A DNA stretch of 64,000 bases, from positions 186,001-250,000 of the forward strand of contig JAEWVR010000018.1 in NCBI GenBank assembly GCA_023459055.1. The letters run 5' to 3'. Of this stretch, positions 1-9,172 are shown in pieces. Positions within the stretch are counted from its first letter, which is position 1. Every line of letters starts with the position of its first letter. The translations under genes were made by a program, and so were the position numbers. The stretch comes from Fibrobacterota bacterium. GTDB lineage: Bacteria; Fibrobacterota; Chitinivibrionia; Chitinivibrionales; Chitinispirillaceae. The notes under the pieces are model-generated. The model made no database searches. It was not told the origin of the DNA and saw nothing but the letters and a program-made list of their open reading frames with translations.

Positions 1-388
1 TTAACTTTGTCAATCCACGTTCAAGAAGTATCCTGGAAATATCAGGATTTTTTGTGATATCCGGCAGAAGTACTCCTGCAAATTCATAAGCAGGATAAAA
101 GAGCGGATTTAATTTTGTAATGATATCAAGCATATTGACAATCCACAAATAACGTTTATCACCCTTGTAATGCTCACCAAAGTAAATCACCGATCTGATC
201 CATAAATAATGTGATACCGTTGTCTCATATCCAAGTAAAAAATCCTTAATACGCTCATTGTCGGGCAGATAGGAAAAACTCTCCGTTTTCCATCCCGGAT
301 CTGTGTTTTTTGACAAATAAGTCTGCGAATAATAAATTCCTCCTGCAATGATTATCACTGCGATTCCCCAATAAATTTTACTTATCAT
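1..388 (-). CDS. Membrane-anchored hypothetical protein (partial, 3' end outside window)
   Basis: An open frame starts at ATG 386-388 and reads leftwards out of the window without a stop, so only about 129 N-terminal residues are visible. It begins MISKIYWGIAVIIIAGG, one membrane anchor, then a soluble helical region rich in aromatic residues (YLWIVNMLDIITKLNP). The start overlaps the stop of the ABC permease gene in an ATGA, so it is the third gene of the exporter operon. The helical, Tyr/Leu-patterned body resembles TPR-like proteins that accompany ABC-2 exporters; that is an inference. The apparent TTA at bases 1-3 is out of frame and does not end it. Confidence 0.6.
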   Translation of the reverse strand, partial: MISKIYWGIAVIIIAGGIYYSQTYLSKNTDPGWKTESFSYLPDNERIKDFLLGYETTVSHYLWIRSVIYFGEHYKGDKRYLWIVNMLDIITKLNPLFYPAYEFAGVLLPDITKNPDISRILLERGLTKL

Positions 389-1152
389 AAATCCTTCCGG
401 GAAAACAGTGCCATTGACAGCAACAGAAGTATTGACGCATACAGAAAACCATAGACTACCGCCATTGCGATAAACCCTGATGGTACCGGGAGACTATAAA
501 CCACTGCAGTACGGATATTAAAATTCTCAAGATTCGGCAATATATAAAAAAGGCCTTTCAGTATCGAACGCCATACCGGATTATTCTGCTGTTCAGCTCC
601 TATATTGACAAGATCGTTAAGATGCCCCGTAATATAAAAACCAAGCGTGAAAATGGCAGACAGTGTCGGCGTTGTAAATGACGAAAAGAAAATGGCGGCT
701 GCAACAATCACTATCATTTCTATCATCAGAAGCAGTACTGCATTAAACATTGTAACGCTCTGCCCCGCCCCCATTACCCTGATAGTTATGAAAAATACAG
801 CTGCAATCAGAATAAAATTAAGCATCAGTGTTGCAAGCAAACCAAAAAACTTGCCCAGAATGAATGATGTTCTGGTGACAGGTTTTGTTATTACGCCGTA
901 AATTGTCTTTGTGGTAATCTCCACACCAAGCATCCCGACTCCGATAAATACCGCAAGCAATAGTCCTGTAAGCGACATTGTCGCAAGCCCGAAATCCGCC
1001 ATCACCTGCCCTCTTGAAAAAACAGACAGATCACCAAATGATATTGATAGCACCAGCGCAATACCGGCAACAAGCAGGATATTATACAAAATCTTATTAC
1101 GGATAGTCTCCTTGAATGTATTCTGTGCAATATAACAGGTTGATTTGATCAT
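385..1152 (-). CDS. ABC-2 type transporter permease
   Basis: 255 residues with about six hydrophobic segments in the arrangement of ABC-2 (NosY/GldF-like) permeases: a first helix near 20-40, a pair near 55-85, two adjacent helices near 105-160, and a last helix near the C-terminus ending in the short basic tail SRKDL. The internal 'TTKTIYGVITKPVTR' segment between helices 2 and 3 is typical of the amphipathic coupling helix region in this family. It overlaps the start of the upstream ATPase gene by one base and the following gene by four, so the three are translationally coupled. Substrate unknown. Confidence 0.85.
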   Translation of the reverse strand: MIKSTCYIAQNTFKETIRNKILYNILLVAGIALVLSISFGDLSVFSRGQVMADFGLATMSLTGLLLAVFIGVGMLGVEITTKTIYGVITKPVTRTSFILGKFFGLLATLMLNFILIAAVFFITIRVMGAGQSVTMFNAVLLLMIEMIVIVAAAIFFSSFTTPTLSAIFTLGFYITGHLNDLVNIGAEQQNNPVWRSILKGLFYILPNLENFNIRTAVVYSLPVPSGFIAMAVVYGFLYASILLLLSMALFSRKDL

Positions 1153-2075
1153 TATGCACCTCCACCGCTATACAGGAGCTCTTCCATACTCGATTTCCGG
1201 CGTTCTATTCTTGATGGATACAGTTTATTATTGCTTAACATCTCAAGAACAATTGTACTGTCAACACCAGGTGGTGCAGTAATTACCCATGATCGTTCAG
1301 ACTGCTGATCGACAGTGCAGCCGGCTTTTAAAATCTGCTCTGCAAGTGCCAGCGGATTCTGTTCCAGTTCAATTTCCGTTCCTTTGAATCCCTTATCAAG
1401 TAACTCATTCACTGCACCATCATAGGTTTTTTTTCCTTTTGACAAAACAATAACCCTGTCACAGACCGACTCAATATCCTCAAGCACATGGGTACTGAAG
1501 AAAATGGTTACTCCACTTTTAGCAAGCTCTTTAAACAGAGTTCTGAACAGACGGCGCCCTGGCGGATCCATACCGCTCATCGGTTCATCAAGAATCATAA
1601 GTTTTGGTGTTCCTAGAAGCGCTTGCGCCATGTTCAAGCGTTGCTGCATCCCTTTGGACATCTCTTTTACCTTTGATTTTGACTTATGCGACAACTGAAC
1701 AAGATCAAGCACTCTATCAATCTCGGCATTAATTCTTTTTTTGTCCAGATTCAGCAGGTGTGATGCAAAAGCAAGTGATTCGCGCGATGTCAAATGACCG
1801 TAAAAATACGGCTGCTCCGACAAATAGGCAACACCGTTACGGGCCCGGTAATCAGCAATACTGCACCCATGTACCCGCACATCCCCCGCCTGAGGATAAA
1901 CGAGTCCCATGATAGTCTTTATTGTTGTCGTTTTTCCTGCGCCGTTGGGACCAACAAACCCAGTCACATACCCACTGTGGACATCAAAGGAGACATCCAC
2001 TACCGCAGGTACTTTTATGCCCCAAAATCCCTTACGGTATATTTTTGTAAGATTTTTTATTTCAATACTGTACAT
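1152..2075 (-). CDS. ABC transporter ATP-binding protein (ABC-2 exporter)
   Basis: 307 residues. Walker A GPNGAGKT is at residues 42-49, the signature MSKGMQQRL near 145, Walker B LMILDEPMSGMDP near 165 and the switch histidine in FFSTHVLED near 195. A C-terminal extension of about 90 residues after the nucleotide-binding domain is usual for the CcmA/NatA-like group that pairs with ABC-2 permeases. A ribosome-binding site (AGGTGATAGG) precedes the ATG at 2073-2075. First gene of a three-gene operon (ATPase, permease, membrane-anchored partner). The exported substrate cannot be told from sequence. Confidence 0.92.
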   Translation of the reverse strand: MYSIEIKNLTKIYRKGFWGIKVPAVVDVSFDVHSGYVTGFVGPNGAGKTTTIKTIMGLVYPQAGDVRVHGCSIADYRARNGVAYLSEQPYFYGHLTSRESLAFASHLLNLDKKRINAEIDRVLDLVQLSHKSKSKVKEMSKGMQQRLNMAQALLGTPKLMILDEPMSGMDPPGRRLFRTLFKELAKSGVTIFFSTHVLEDIESVCDRVIVLSKGKKTYDGAVNELLDKGFKGTEIELEQNPLALAEQILKAGCTVDQQSERSWVITAPPGVDSTIVLEMLSNNKLYPSRIERRKSSMEELLYSGGGA

Positions 2076-2434
2076 AACCTATCACCTGTTTGTTAAGGTA
2101 CATTTAATTATAAATTTCTGCACAAATTGTTGCCAGTAATTTTTTTTATGGAATAGAAGGCATGATGTGTACGGTTTATATGGTGAAAGTTGTTGATAAT
2201 GAAACAGATACAGTGGTATGTGACATAACGGATACAGGTAAAACATTCAGTAACAAATTAAGGTGCACGGTATGCCTATCCAGCAAACCATGACAATAAA
2301 ACATCTTGAAAATCACCAGTAATTGATTGATAATAAAAAGAATAACACTACGAATCAAGTATCAGTCTGCGTATAAACCGTGGTAAATTGATTTTTAAGA
2401 TCATTACAACCTTTACCGGATTTATCTTTAAATA
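2076..2434. promoter_or_regulatory. Divergent intergenic region, 359 bp
   Basis: This AT-rich stretch separates the leftward ABC exporter operon from the rightward deacetylase gene and should hold both promoters. I could not pick out a convincing -35/-10 pair or operator. The deacetylase start at 2435 lacks a clear Shine-Dalgarno sequence. Two short reverse frames here look like chance ORFs. Confidence 0.3.
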
Positions 2435-3724
2435 ATGGGCAAATCAAAGAAGAACGGACATCACGCACACAAGCCTCCTGGGACACCACCGGTACTATCA
2501 TGTGGTCACAGTGCGGGTTCAATCGGCAAATGTAAAACATGTGGAAAAAGTTTGTGCGGACAGTGTGCACTGATGTATAAAGGAAACCTCTACTGTGTGT
2601 CCTCTTGTATTCCGAAAGAGTTCATTGATACATATGTAAAAGATCAGATTCCTCGTAAATCAAATGCTCCTGCTATATGGGCAGTAATCACCCTTATACT
2701 TGCAGTCGTATCACTATCAAGCCTGGGAATCCGTGAGATTTACAAATTAAAAAACGAGAATGATACACTGACCCAAAGCCGTAACAATCTTGTCCACACG
2801 TTGAGAGAAAACAACCGTGCGACCAGCGATACATCATCATCCTTGACCGATTCTATTAATTTTGAATACATCGAACCGCAAAAAACGCTACATAATGAGC
2901 CTGTACAAATCAGAGAACGTCAACCGGTGTATTATCACCCTGTAAAAAATAGTAATTTCTCCTTTGATAACGGTTCGATAACACTTAAAGCGGTCTGCCT
3001 TACCTTTGATGGCGCATCGGAAGCAAATGCTGCATTGCCGATACTTGACACACTAAACTCACGAAATGTAAAGGCAACAATTTTTTTGACAGGCCATTTT
3101 CTAAAACGGTACCCGGACATTGTCAGGCAGTTTCTTGAAGGTGGTCATGAAATCGGCAACCACACACTGAGTCATCCGCACCTTACAACGTACGCACAGA
3201 ATCATATTCAAACCACACTGCCGGATATTACTGCAGAAATGATCTACACAGAACTTCAGAGAAATAATGAGCTTTTTTATTCAATTACCGGTCAAAAAAT
3301 GCAACCGCTGTGGCGCGCACCGTATGGAGAATTCAACAGGACCATTTGCGAGTGGGCACAGCAGGCCGGATTTCGTCATGTTGGATGGCGGGTTGGAAAA
3401 AGTTTCAGGGAAAATCTTGACAGTAACGACTGGATTCCTGACGCAAACACACCTGGCTTTAAAACACCACAAGAGGTGTTTGCGAAAATAATCAATATTG
3501 CCGAATCGAATACTGCACTTAATGGTGGAATTATTTTAATGCATCTTGGTACAGCAAGAAAAGATCTGTCAATGCAGGTATACACGATTCTGGGAAAACT
3601 TATCGATGAGCTCCGTTTACGAGGGTTCAGGATTATTACAGTATCTGAAATGATAAAGGAATCGGATGATTATCTTGCTTCTTTGAAGGCAAAAACTGAT
3701 ATTCAAGGTGCTGATAATTATTAA
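2435..3724 (+). CDS. Membrane-anchored polysaccharide deacetylase with N-terminal zinc-finger domain
   Basis: 429 residues in four parts. (1) A Cys-rich N-terminus, Cys 23, 33, 36, 41, 44, 54 and 58, spaced like a B-box/zinc ribbon. (2) One transmembrane helix, about 79-98. (3) A short coiled coil, about 100-140. (4) A NodB deacetylase domain, about 186-425. In the NodB domain the metal histidines are H243 and H247 in GNHTLSH, the RAPYGE motif starts at 294, and a late LMHLG provides the final histidine. Motif 1 is TFDGA instead of TFDDG, so one Asp is replaced by Gly; related deacetylases with TFDGG exist. The likely role is N-deacetylation of a cell-wall or surface polysaccharide outside the membrane, with the zinc domain in the cytoplasm. 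Confidence 0.85.
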   Translation: MGKSKKNGHHAHKPPGTPPVLSCGHSAGSIGKCKTCGKSLCGQCALMYKGNLYCVSSCIPKEFIDTYVKDQIPRKSNAPAIWAVITLILAVVSLSSLGIREIYKLKNENDTLTQSRNNLVHTLRENNRATSDTSSSLTDSINFEYIEPQKTLHNEPVQIRERQPVYYHPVKNSNFSFDNGSITLKAVCLTFDGASEANAALPILDTLNSRNVKATIFLTGHFLKRYPDIVRQFLEGGHEIGNHTLSHPHLTTYAQNHIQTTLPDITAEMIYTELQRNNELFYSITGQKMQPLWRAPYGEFNRTICEWAQQAGFRHVGWRVGKSFRENLDSNDWIPDANTPGFKTPQEVFAKIINIAESNTALNGGIILMHLGTARKDLSMQVYTILGKLIDELRLRGFRIITVSEMIKESDDYLASLKAKTDIQGADNY

Positions 3725-3741
3725 ATAAAGGTTGTAATCAG

Positions 3742-4395
3742 ATGTTTGATAATCCGGTTGATATCATTTTAAGATTTCCCGTCATTCTTATAGCTCTTAC
3801 GTTTCATGAATATGCACATGGTTGGGTAGCATGGAAACTGGGAGACAACACAGCACGAAACGAAGGGCGCCTGACACTAAATCCGATTTCACACCTTGAC
3901 CTTTTCGGGACACTAATGCTTCTGGCAGGTCCATTCGGTTGGGCCAAACCGGTACCCGTAAATAGTTATTACTTTAAGAATCCTAAAAGAGATATCCTGC
4001 TTGTCAGCCTTGCAGGACCGGTATCCAACATAATTCTGGCTTTTATTTTTGGGTATACATTCCGCTTTATTGCGATATACAATCCTGGACTTATCTCTCA
4101 GGTGGATTATTTAAATCAGTTTATGCAGCTTGCCATTCTTATAAATATCGGTATAGCCTTTTTTAACATGATACCGGTTCCCCCTCTTGATGGGTCAAAA
4201 ATCCTTATTGGATTGCTCCCAAATAAATGGATACCCGGATATATTGAAAAAAGCCGCCATCTTCCAATTGTATTTATGGTGTTACTGCTTGCCGAATGGG
4301 GTTTGAAAATTCCTTTATTCAGTACAATTATTAATCCTTTTTATGTTCCATTTAATAAACTAATCCTGTTTTTGATCTTCGGAAAGGGATTCTGA
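3742..4395 (+). CDS. Site-2 protease family M50 metallopeptidase
   Basis: 217 residues, nearly all membrane-embedded. The zinc-binding HEYAH is at residues 22-26 inside the first helix and the second ligand motif PPLDG lies in the C-terminal third (near residue 145). This is the compact YwhC/FpiA-like subgroup of site-2 proteases without PDZ domains. It cuts peptide bonds within or next to the membrane; natural substrates for this subgroup are mostly unknown. It lies 17 bp after the deacetylase gene, and its TGA overlaps the ATG of the next gene, so the three probably form one transcript. Confidence 0.85.
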   Translation: MFDNPVDIILRFPVILIALTFHEYAHGWVAWKLGDNTARNEGRLTLNPISHLDLFGTLMLLAGPFGWAKPVPVNSYYFKNPKRDILLVSLAGPVSNIILAFIFGYTFRFIAIYNPGLISQVDYLNQFMQLAILINIGIAFFNMIPVPPLDGSKILIGLLPNKWIPGYIEKSRHLPIVFMVLLLAEWGLKIPLFSTIINPFYVPFNKLILFLIFGKGF

Positions 4396-5420
4396 TGCCT
4401 GGTTACTCAATACCGTGTGATCGTCTGAGTGCGATAGTCGCAAAGTTTAAGACAGCCTCACTTATTGTTATCGGTGATGTCATGATTGATGAGTACATGT
4501 GGGGTGATGTTCGAAGAATCTCTCCGGAGGCTCCGGTACCGGTAGTAGAAATTGATTCAGTTACCCGACGACTTGGTGGTGCAGCCAATGTGGTTCAGAA
4601 TCTTCAAAGTATTGGTATCACACCAAAACTGATCTCAATCTGTGGTAAAGATGATAATGCGAAACTTTTGAAAAAAATACTCGCTGATATCAACTGCTCC
4701 TCCGATGGCCTCGTTGAATCATCAGACCGGCCGACAATCATAAAAACAAGAATTATGGCTCGTACCCAGCAGATCGTTCGTGCTGATAGAGAAATAGTCA
4801 GAGATCTCAATGCAGAAGAGACTAATCAGGTCTGGGCACTGTTTGAGAAGACATTCCCTTCCGTTGATGGTGTTATCATATCTGATTATGGAAAAGGAAC
4901 TATATCTCAGCCTCTTATTGGTAAAATTATAGAAAAATGTGTATCGAATAAAAAGTTCGTCGCAATTGATCCAAAAGATCGTCATTTTGACCTTTACAAG
5001 GGTGTTACGGTGATCACACCAAACCTTAAGGAAGCACACGCGATGCTTGGCATTCCCTACCGTCAATGTACTGACGAGGATATCAAGCAGATCGGGTGGA
5101 AGATTCTTGACAATTTAAATCTCCACTATCTTCTGATAACCTTGAGTGAACGCGGGATGGCACTTTTTGACAGTCAGAAACGGACAATGACTCACCTTCC
5201 GACAGTAGCACAAAAAGTATTTGATGTTACCGGGGCGGGAGATACTGTTATCAGCGTTTTTTCAGCATCATTCACCTGTGGTGCATCACCACTTGAAGCA
5301 GCATTTATTTCCAACCATGCAGCAGGTTTGACTGTTGCACAAGTAGGAACTGCATCGGTTACTCCTGATGAACTGACTACGGCTTGTGGATGTGGCGGAG
5401 TTGCTGGTAGCCAGTGCTGA
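4395..5420 (+). CDS. rfaE1: D-glycero-beta-D-manno-heptose-7-phosphate kinase (PfkB family)
   Basis: 341 residues of the ribokinase/PfkB fold. The N-terminus VIGDVMIDEYMWGDV followed by RISPEAPVPVV is the hallmark of the RfaE/HldE kinase domain, then LGGAANV for sugar binding. The ATP-site catalytic motif VTGAGDT lies near residue 280. It phosphorylates heptose-7-phosphate at O-1 on the route to ADP-heptose for lipopolysaccharide core. Only the kinase domain is present; the C-terminal nucleotidyltransferase of fused HldE is absent, so that activity must come from another gene. The Cys/Gly-rich tail is unusual. A hairpin terminator follows at 5546. Confidence 0.88.
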   Translation: MPGYSIPCDRLSAIVAKFKTASLIVIGDVMIDEYMWGDVRRISPEAPVPVVEIDSVTRRLGGAANVVQNLQSIGITPKLISICGKDDNAKLLKKILADINCSSDGLVESSDRPTIIKTRIMARTQQIVRADREIVRDLNAEETNQVWALFEKTFPSVDGVIISDYGKGTISQPLIGKIIEKCVSNKKFVAIDPKDRHFDLYKGVTVITPNLKEAHAMLGIPYRQCTDEDIKQIGWKILDNLNLHYLLITLSERGMALFDSQKRTMTHLPTVAQKVFDVTGAGDTVISVFSASFTCGASPLEAAFISNHAAGLTVAQVGTASVTPDELTTACGCGGVAGSQC

Positions 5421-5545
5421 TAAGTCTGGCATTCCAGTATAAGTATATGCCGAGTATCAGGCGAAAGCTGTCATAAATAAATTTGTTTGGCCACCGACAT
5501 AATGTAGATTTAGATCATATCAATTATCCAACATTGACATAATCA

Positions 5546-5586
5546 AAGGCGGAATACCTGATGGTATTCCGCCTTAAAATTTTTTG
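5546..5586 (+). terminator. Rho-independent terminator after the heptose kinase operon
   Basis: A perfect 13-bp stem (AAGGCGGAATACC, 5546-5558, pairing with 5563-5575) has a TGAT loop and is followed by AAAATTTTTT. It ends the deacetylase/protease/kinase transcript. Confidence 0.85.
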
Positions 5587-5602
5587 TGAAAGTTTGTGAA
5601 TT

Positions 5603-6247
5603 ATGACTAGTCCTGATACCTTCAATACTACCTGGAATCAATGTGGATGTGCATCACAAACAAGCTGCAAATCGTCTTCTGCAGAATCACTTTTTGCATC
5701 AATTCAAAATGGAAATATTGTCTGTAACCTCGGCACCAGCAGTGGTTTCCATATTAAAACAGCATCAGAGAATGCCGGAGCAGCAGGAAAAGTGATTATT
5801 ATCGCTCCGGTACCATCATCATTCAGTAGTGTACAGAAGGAAGTTCTTTCATACGATATTACAAACACAGAGTTGCGTCTCGGTGATGTTGATTCTTTAC
5901 CGATAGAATCAAACACAATCGACATTATTGCGGGAGAAAACAGTCTTACGAAAAATAAAAACAGGGATACTATAATCATGGAATTTAGTAGGATCCTTCG
6001 TTCTCACGGCAAGCTTGTACTGTCAGAAATTATTGGATTTTGCGTAGCATCATGCCTGACAAATCCGCGTGAATTTGACTCATTTAAAACCTTGTTATCA
6101 AGCGAGCTTAACCAATGCCTTCAGCTACATAATTTTTCGATTGACAGCATAGACATTTCGCCTGATGAAAGCATTAATTATTCGAATTCCGCAGGTTCAG
6201 CATCAACAGTGGCACTTACAGCCATAATAAGAGCATCAAAGGTTTGA
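5603..6247 (+). CDS. Putative class I SAM-dependent methyltransferase-like protein
   Basis: 214 residues. The middle and C-terminal parts follow the UbiE/ArsM-type methyltransferase plan: a first strand and glycine loop (VCNLGTSSGFH, about 40-50), the pattern LRLGDVDSLPIESNTIDII near residues 92-110, then a helix and EFSRILRSHGKLVLSEI near 127-143. The glycine loop is degenerate compared with the usual E/DxGxGxG, and the N-terminus carries a short Cys cluster (CGCASQTSC) reminiscent of arsenite methyltransferase relatives. It may be a weakly active or non-catalytic homologue. It starts just after a terminator, so it has its own promoter. Confidence 0.5.
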   Translation: MTSPDTFNTTWNQCGCASQTSCKSSSAESLFASIQNGNIVCNLGTSSGFHIKTASENAGAAGKVIIIAPVPSSFSSVQKEVLSYDITNTELRLGDVDSLPIESNTIDIIAGENSLTKNKNRDTIIMEFSRILRSHGKLVLSEIIGFCVASCLTNPREFDSFKTLLSSELNQCLQLHNFSIDSIDISPDESINYSNSAGSASTVALTAIIRASKV

Positions 6248-6420
6248 ATATGGAACCTTCATATTGTAATTCCTTACTTTTGAATTGTATACTTCGATAT
6301 AAGGATAGAGGATATGGCATGTGTAAAGTTAACCGCTCCTTAAATGAATAAACGAGACCAGTTGCGAAGCAAATAGAAACCTTTTAAATGTAATTGTACC
6401 AAATAAATAGAGGATAACGT

Positions 6421-6636
6421 ATGGTGTTCAGAGATTTTTTCAGACCTGTTGAATCAAACGACCAGGATCAAGTTATTGATAACAAATTAAAATCAAAAAA
6501 AAAGCAAAATAAGTATAACATTAAATATAACGGCTTTTTACGCACTCTTATGATACCGCTCACCATTATCGTTGTCCGGGATATTGCTAACGAAAAGGGA
6601 ATTATTAGAAAAACGCTCAGACTGTTTAAGAGATAA
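6421..6636 (+). CDS. Small basic protein of unknown function
   Basis: 71 residues starting at an ATG preceded by AGAGGATAACGT, a good ribosome-binding site. The N-terminal half is very lysine-rich (KSKKKQNK), followed by one moderately hydrophobic stretch (TLMIPLTIIVV) that could associate with membrane, and a basic tail. I do not recognise a family. Codon use and spacing are compatible with a real gene. It is not close enough to neighbours to be clearly in an operon. Confidence 0.45.
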   Translation: MVFRDFFRPVESNDQDQVIDNKLKSKKKQNKYNIKYNGFLRTLMIPLTIIVVRDIANEKGIIRKTLRLFKR

Positions 6637-6764
6637 GTGACACGTTACAGACATCTTGCACCCATTGTTGTAAATAATTAAAAAAAAACGATACAAATCG
6701 ACTGCTTCATGCGTCTAATAGTAAGAAACGCATACTGACAAGCCATTTTTGCAGGAGTTTTTGT

Positions 6765-7307
6765 ATGATAGATCCGTGTTACCACCTTGATTTGTACAAA
6801 AATGTCACAAACGGGCGTTTGCCACGTTTACAGAAACGACTTTCCGTTGTTGAACCCGGATATAGTCCTGATTGCCAAACCACTAAACCTGATGACTTAT
6901 TTGCAGTCATCTGCACAAGTAAAGTGTGTTTCCTTTCATCGTACCAGCACGGTGTTCAAAAGCTGCTTGATCTGGCGTATGGTAAAGAGTTCGTTTCGGC
7001 ATCATTTGATGAATCAATCAGTGTAACATTCTATCACAAAACCAAAGGAACAATAACCTACTGTATTGCTCCCAACTTTTTTGAGAAGATCCGTAGAAAA
7101 GATTTTTTTCGTCAGAAGACAGCAGGTATTCCAATCAATCAAATTCCAATTGAATGTGCAAATGATATATTGAAAACTGTTTTTGACCATGATGATAATA
7201 CGATCTTTGCATTGCATACAGTTCCCGATTTTAATACTGACAAAATAGTAAAACAGCTGATTGCAGCAGAACTTGAGAAAGAATCAAGGTTAAATAGAAC
7301 AGAATAG
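6765..7307 (+). CDS. Hypothetical protein, unknown family
   Basis: 180 residues with a good Shine-Dalgarno (GCAGGAG, 7 bases before the ATG). No signal peptide or membrane segment. Mixed alpha/beta composition: a strand-like DLFAVICTSKVCFLSS near residues 45-60, a helical HGVQKLLDLAYG, then paired strand segments VSASFDESISVTFYHKT. I recognise no motif. It ends 28 bp before the convergent end of cbiR. Confidence 0.5.
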   Translation: MIDPCYHLDLYKNVTNGRLPRLQKRLSVVEPGYSPDCQTTKPDDLFAVICTSKVCFLSSYQHGVQKLLDLAYGKEFVSASFDESISVTFYHKTKGTITYCIAPNFFEKIRRKDFFRQKTAGIPINQIPIECANDILKTVFDHDDNTIFALHTVPDFNTDKIVKQLIAAELEKESRLNRTE

Positions 7308-7334
7308 TTTTCTCAAAGGTATCATGGCACCACA

Positions 7335-8132
7335 TTAATGCCGTTCCCAGAGTGTTTCGAATAGACAGAGTGATTCAAACAAATCATTTTGGCTGAATAT
7401 TTCAAGCGTCACAACACCATGATAGTGCATTGATGCCAGCAGTTTTACAAAACGCGAAAGCACATCTTCATTTCTCTTATGCAAAGAAATATGATCTTTT
7501 CCATCACGTACGCCATGAAGATGTACAACGCTTGTATTCGGGAGCATTTTTGCACATATTTCTTCCCAATTGTTGTCACCCCTTAGCCACAAATGCCCGA
7601 CATCAAGACAGTATCTGCATTTACCCTTTTTGACAATGTCAAAATTCCATTCGGCAGGATAGGATAAATTCTCAATGACTAACCTTGATGAATCCCCGAC
7701 TTTTTCTGTCAGTAGTTTTATAGTGTCAAGACATCGTTCCTGCCAGTGTATTATCTCTTCCGGAGATGCATCGCCATTAATTCCCTCACAGTGAAGTACC
7801 CATGCACGGGGCTCCAACATACTTGTACGCTCAACAATGTTTATCGCTGTCTCACAAAAGCGTTTTCGTTCTACCGGATTATCTGATCCGGCTTTTCTAT
7901 CAATAGGAAGATGAACCGTATACCCGCATTCGTTTTGTACCGCATAATCCCTAAACTGTTCAACCTGTGAGACTGATGGGATATTTGAAAAATCCGGAGA
8001 TTCGAAGAGTACAAGTTCAATGTCATCAACAAGCGGGGTCAAATACAACACATTTGGTAAAATATCATCAGGCAGGATATATGAGGTCGTTCCTAATCTG
8101 AAAGGATATTTTTTTCGTTTATAGTTATTCAT
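7335..8132 (-). CDS. cbiR: Cobamide-remodelling phosphodiesterase CbiR-like (AP endonuclease 2 TIM barrel)
   Basis: 265 residues with the TIM-barrel pattern of the AP-endonuclease-2/sugar-isomerase superfamily. Conserved segments are FRLGTTSYILPDDILPNV at the N-terminus, HLPIDRK near residue 94, WVLHCEG near 130, VIENLSY near 163, CLDVGHLWLR near 183 and VVHLHGV near 209, which supply His, Glu and Asp metal ligands. The N-terminal pattern and the location at the end of a B12-uptake operon match CbiR, the enzyme first shown in Akkermansia to cleave the nucleotide loop of imported cobamides so the lower ligand can be exchanged. Acting in the cytoplasm, it would let the cell rebuild salvaged corrinoids. 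The family assignment is from memory of motifs. Confidence 0.75.
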   Translation of the reverse strand: MNNYKRKKYPFRLGTTSYILPDDILPNVLYLTPLVDDIELVLFESPDFSNIPSVSQVEQFRDYAVQNECGYTVHLPIDRKAGSDNPVERKRFCETAINIVERTSMLEPRAWVLHCEGINGDASPEEIIHWQERCLDTIKLLTEKVGDSSRLVIENLSYPAEWNFDIVKKGKCRYCLDVGHLWLRGDNNWEEICAKMLPNTSVVHLHGVRDGKDHISLHKRNEDVLSRFVKLLASMHYHGVVTLEIFSQNDLFESLCLFETLWERH

Positions 8133-8179
8133 AATGTATACTGTTAATCTAACCTTATCTAACTGGAATTCAGAGCGTA

Positions 8180-9166
8180 CTATACCATTAGTTTTTTTCT
8201 TCTCTTATATAACAAAACAAGAAAAAACGGTCCTCCGATAATTGATGTTATAATCCCAACGGGAATCTCCGTTGGTGGTGTGATAGAGCGTGCGAGGGTA
8301 TCGGTAATTACAAGAAACGTACCACCGGTAAGAAATGATGTATACGCAAGCATCTTATGCTTTACACCGGGAAGAATCATTCTGCACGCATGAGGCCCAA
8401 GTATACCGACAAATCCAATCGGTCCGCAAATGGCGACAATTACACCTATTATCAGGGCTGTCACAGTAATAAACAGTATCCGGCTTTTCTGTATGTTGAC
8501 ACCGCGTGAATGAGCAATGCTATCTCCAGTTAAAAAATGGTCAAGTTGTGTCATAACAGGAATCGCAACGATCATAAATATAAAAACCGGTATTCCAATT
8601 ATGACAAGCATCTGATAATTCATACTGTCAACGCTTCCCATAATCCAGCGAACTATCTGAAAAGACTGATGTACTCCTGAAATAAAATGGATAAACATGA
8701 TAAGCCCGGAACAGAGTGTCGCCACAATAACTCCGGCAAGCAGAAGCGTACTGGAATTGGAATCACGGGACCATGCAAACACATATATCAACAACACCGA
8801 CACAAGTGCACCTGTAAACGCACCGGCAATAACTATTGGTAAACCAAGGACCACACCCCCTACCCCGGTATAAATACATACTGCAGCCCCCAGTGATGCA
8901 CCGCTTGACACACCGAGGGTATAGGGATCAGCGAGCGGATTCCTGAACAATGCCTGATAAACCATACCGCATACAGCCAGTGCACCGCCGGCACACATGG
9001 CTACCAAGGTTCTGGGAATTCGTATCTGTGTAAATATATACCTGATATTTTCATCTTTGAAAATACTTTCCAGACTAAATGTATGAATTCCGAAAAAGGG
9101 ACACAGTATTATTGACATAATAGCAACAACGGTAATACCTGCCACAATGAGAATCCTGTGTTTCAT
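8180..9166 (-). CDS. btuC: FecCD-family ABC permease for cobamides (BtuC)
   Basis: 328 residues with about ten transmembrane segments. Diagnostic FecCD/BtuC motifs are IRIPRTLVAMCAGGALAVCG near residue 48, FRNPLADPYTLGVSSGASLG near 75 and GFVGILGPHACRMI near 250, the last being the region that contacts the ATPase. Its Shine-Dalgarno (GGAGGAG) lies within the end of the ATPase gene, 7 bp away. It forms the inner-membrane channel of the B12 importer with BtuD and BtuF. Confidence 0.9.
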   Translation of the reverse strand: MKHRILIVAGITVVAIMSIILCPFFGIHTFSLESIFKDENIRYIFTQIRIPRTLVAMCAGGALAVCGMVYQALFRNPLADPYTLGVSSGASLGAAVCIYTGVGGVVLGLPIVIAGAFTGALVSVLLIYVFAWSRDSNSSTLLLAGVIVATLCSGLIMFIHFISGVHQSFQIVRWIMGSVDSMNYQMLVIIGIPVFIFMIVAIPVMTQLDHFLTGDSIAHSRGVNIQKSRILFITVTALIIGVIVAICGPIGFVGILGPHACRMILPGVKHKMLAYTSFLTGGTFLVITDTLARSITPPTEIPVGIITSIIGGPFFLVLLYKRRKKLMV

Positions 9167-9172
9167 GAAAAC

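Noticed and set aside
2176..2570. Two short minus-strand frames in and before the deacetylase gene
   Set aside because: No ribosome-binding sites, one overlaps the well-supported deacetylase; Cys/His-rich low-complexity translations.
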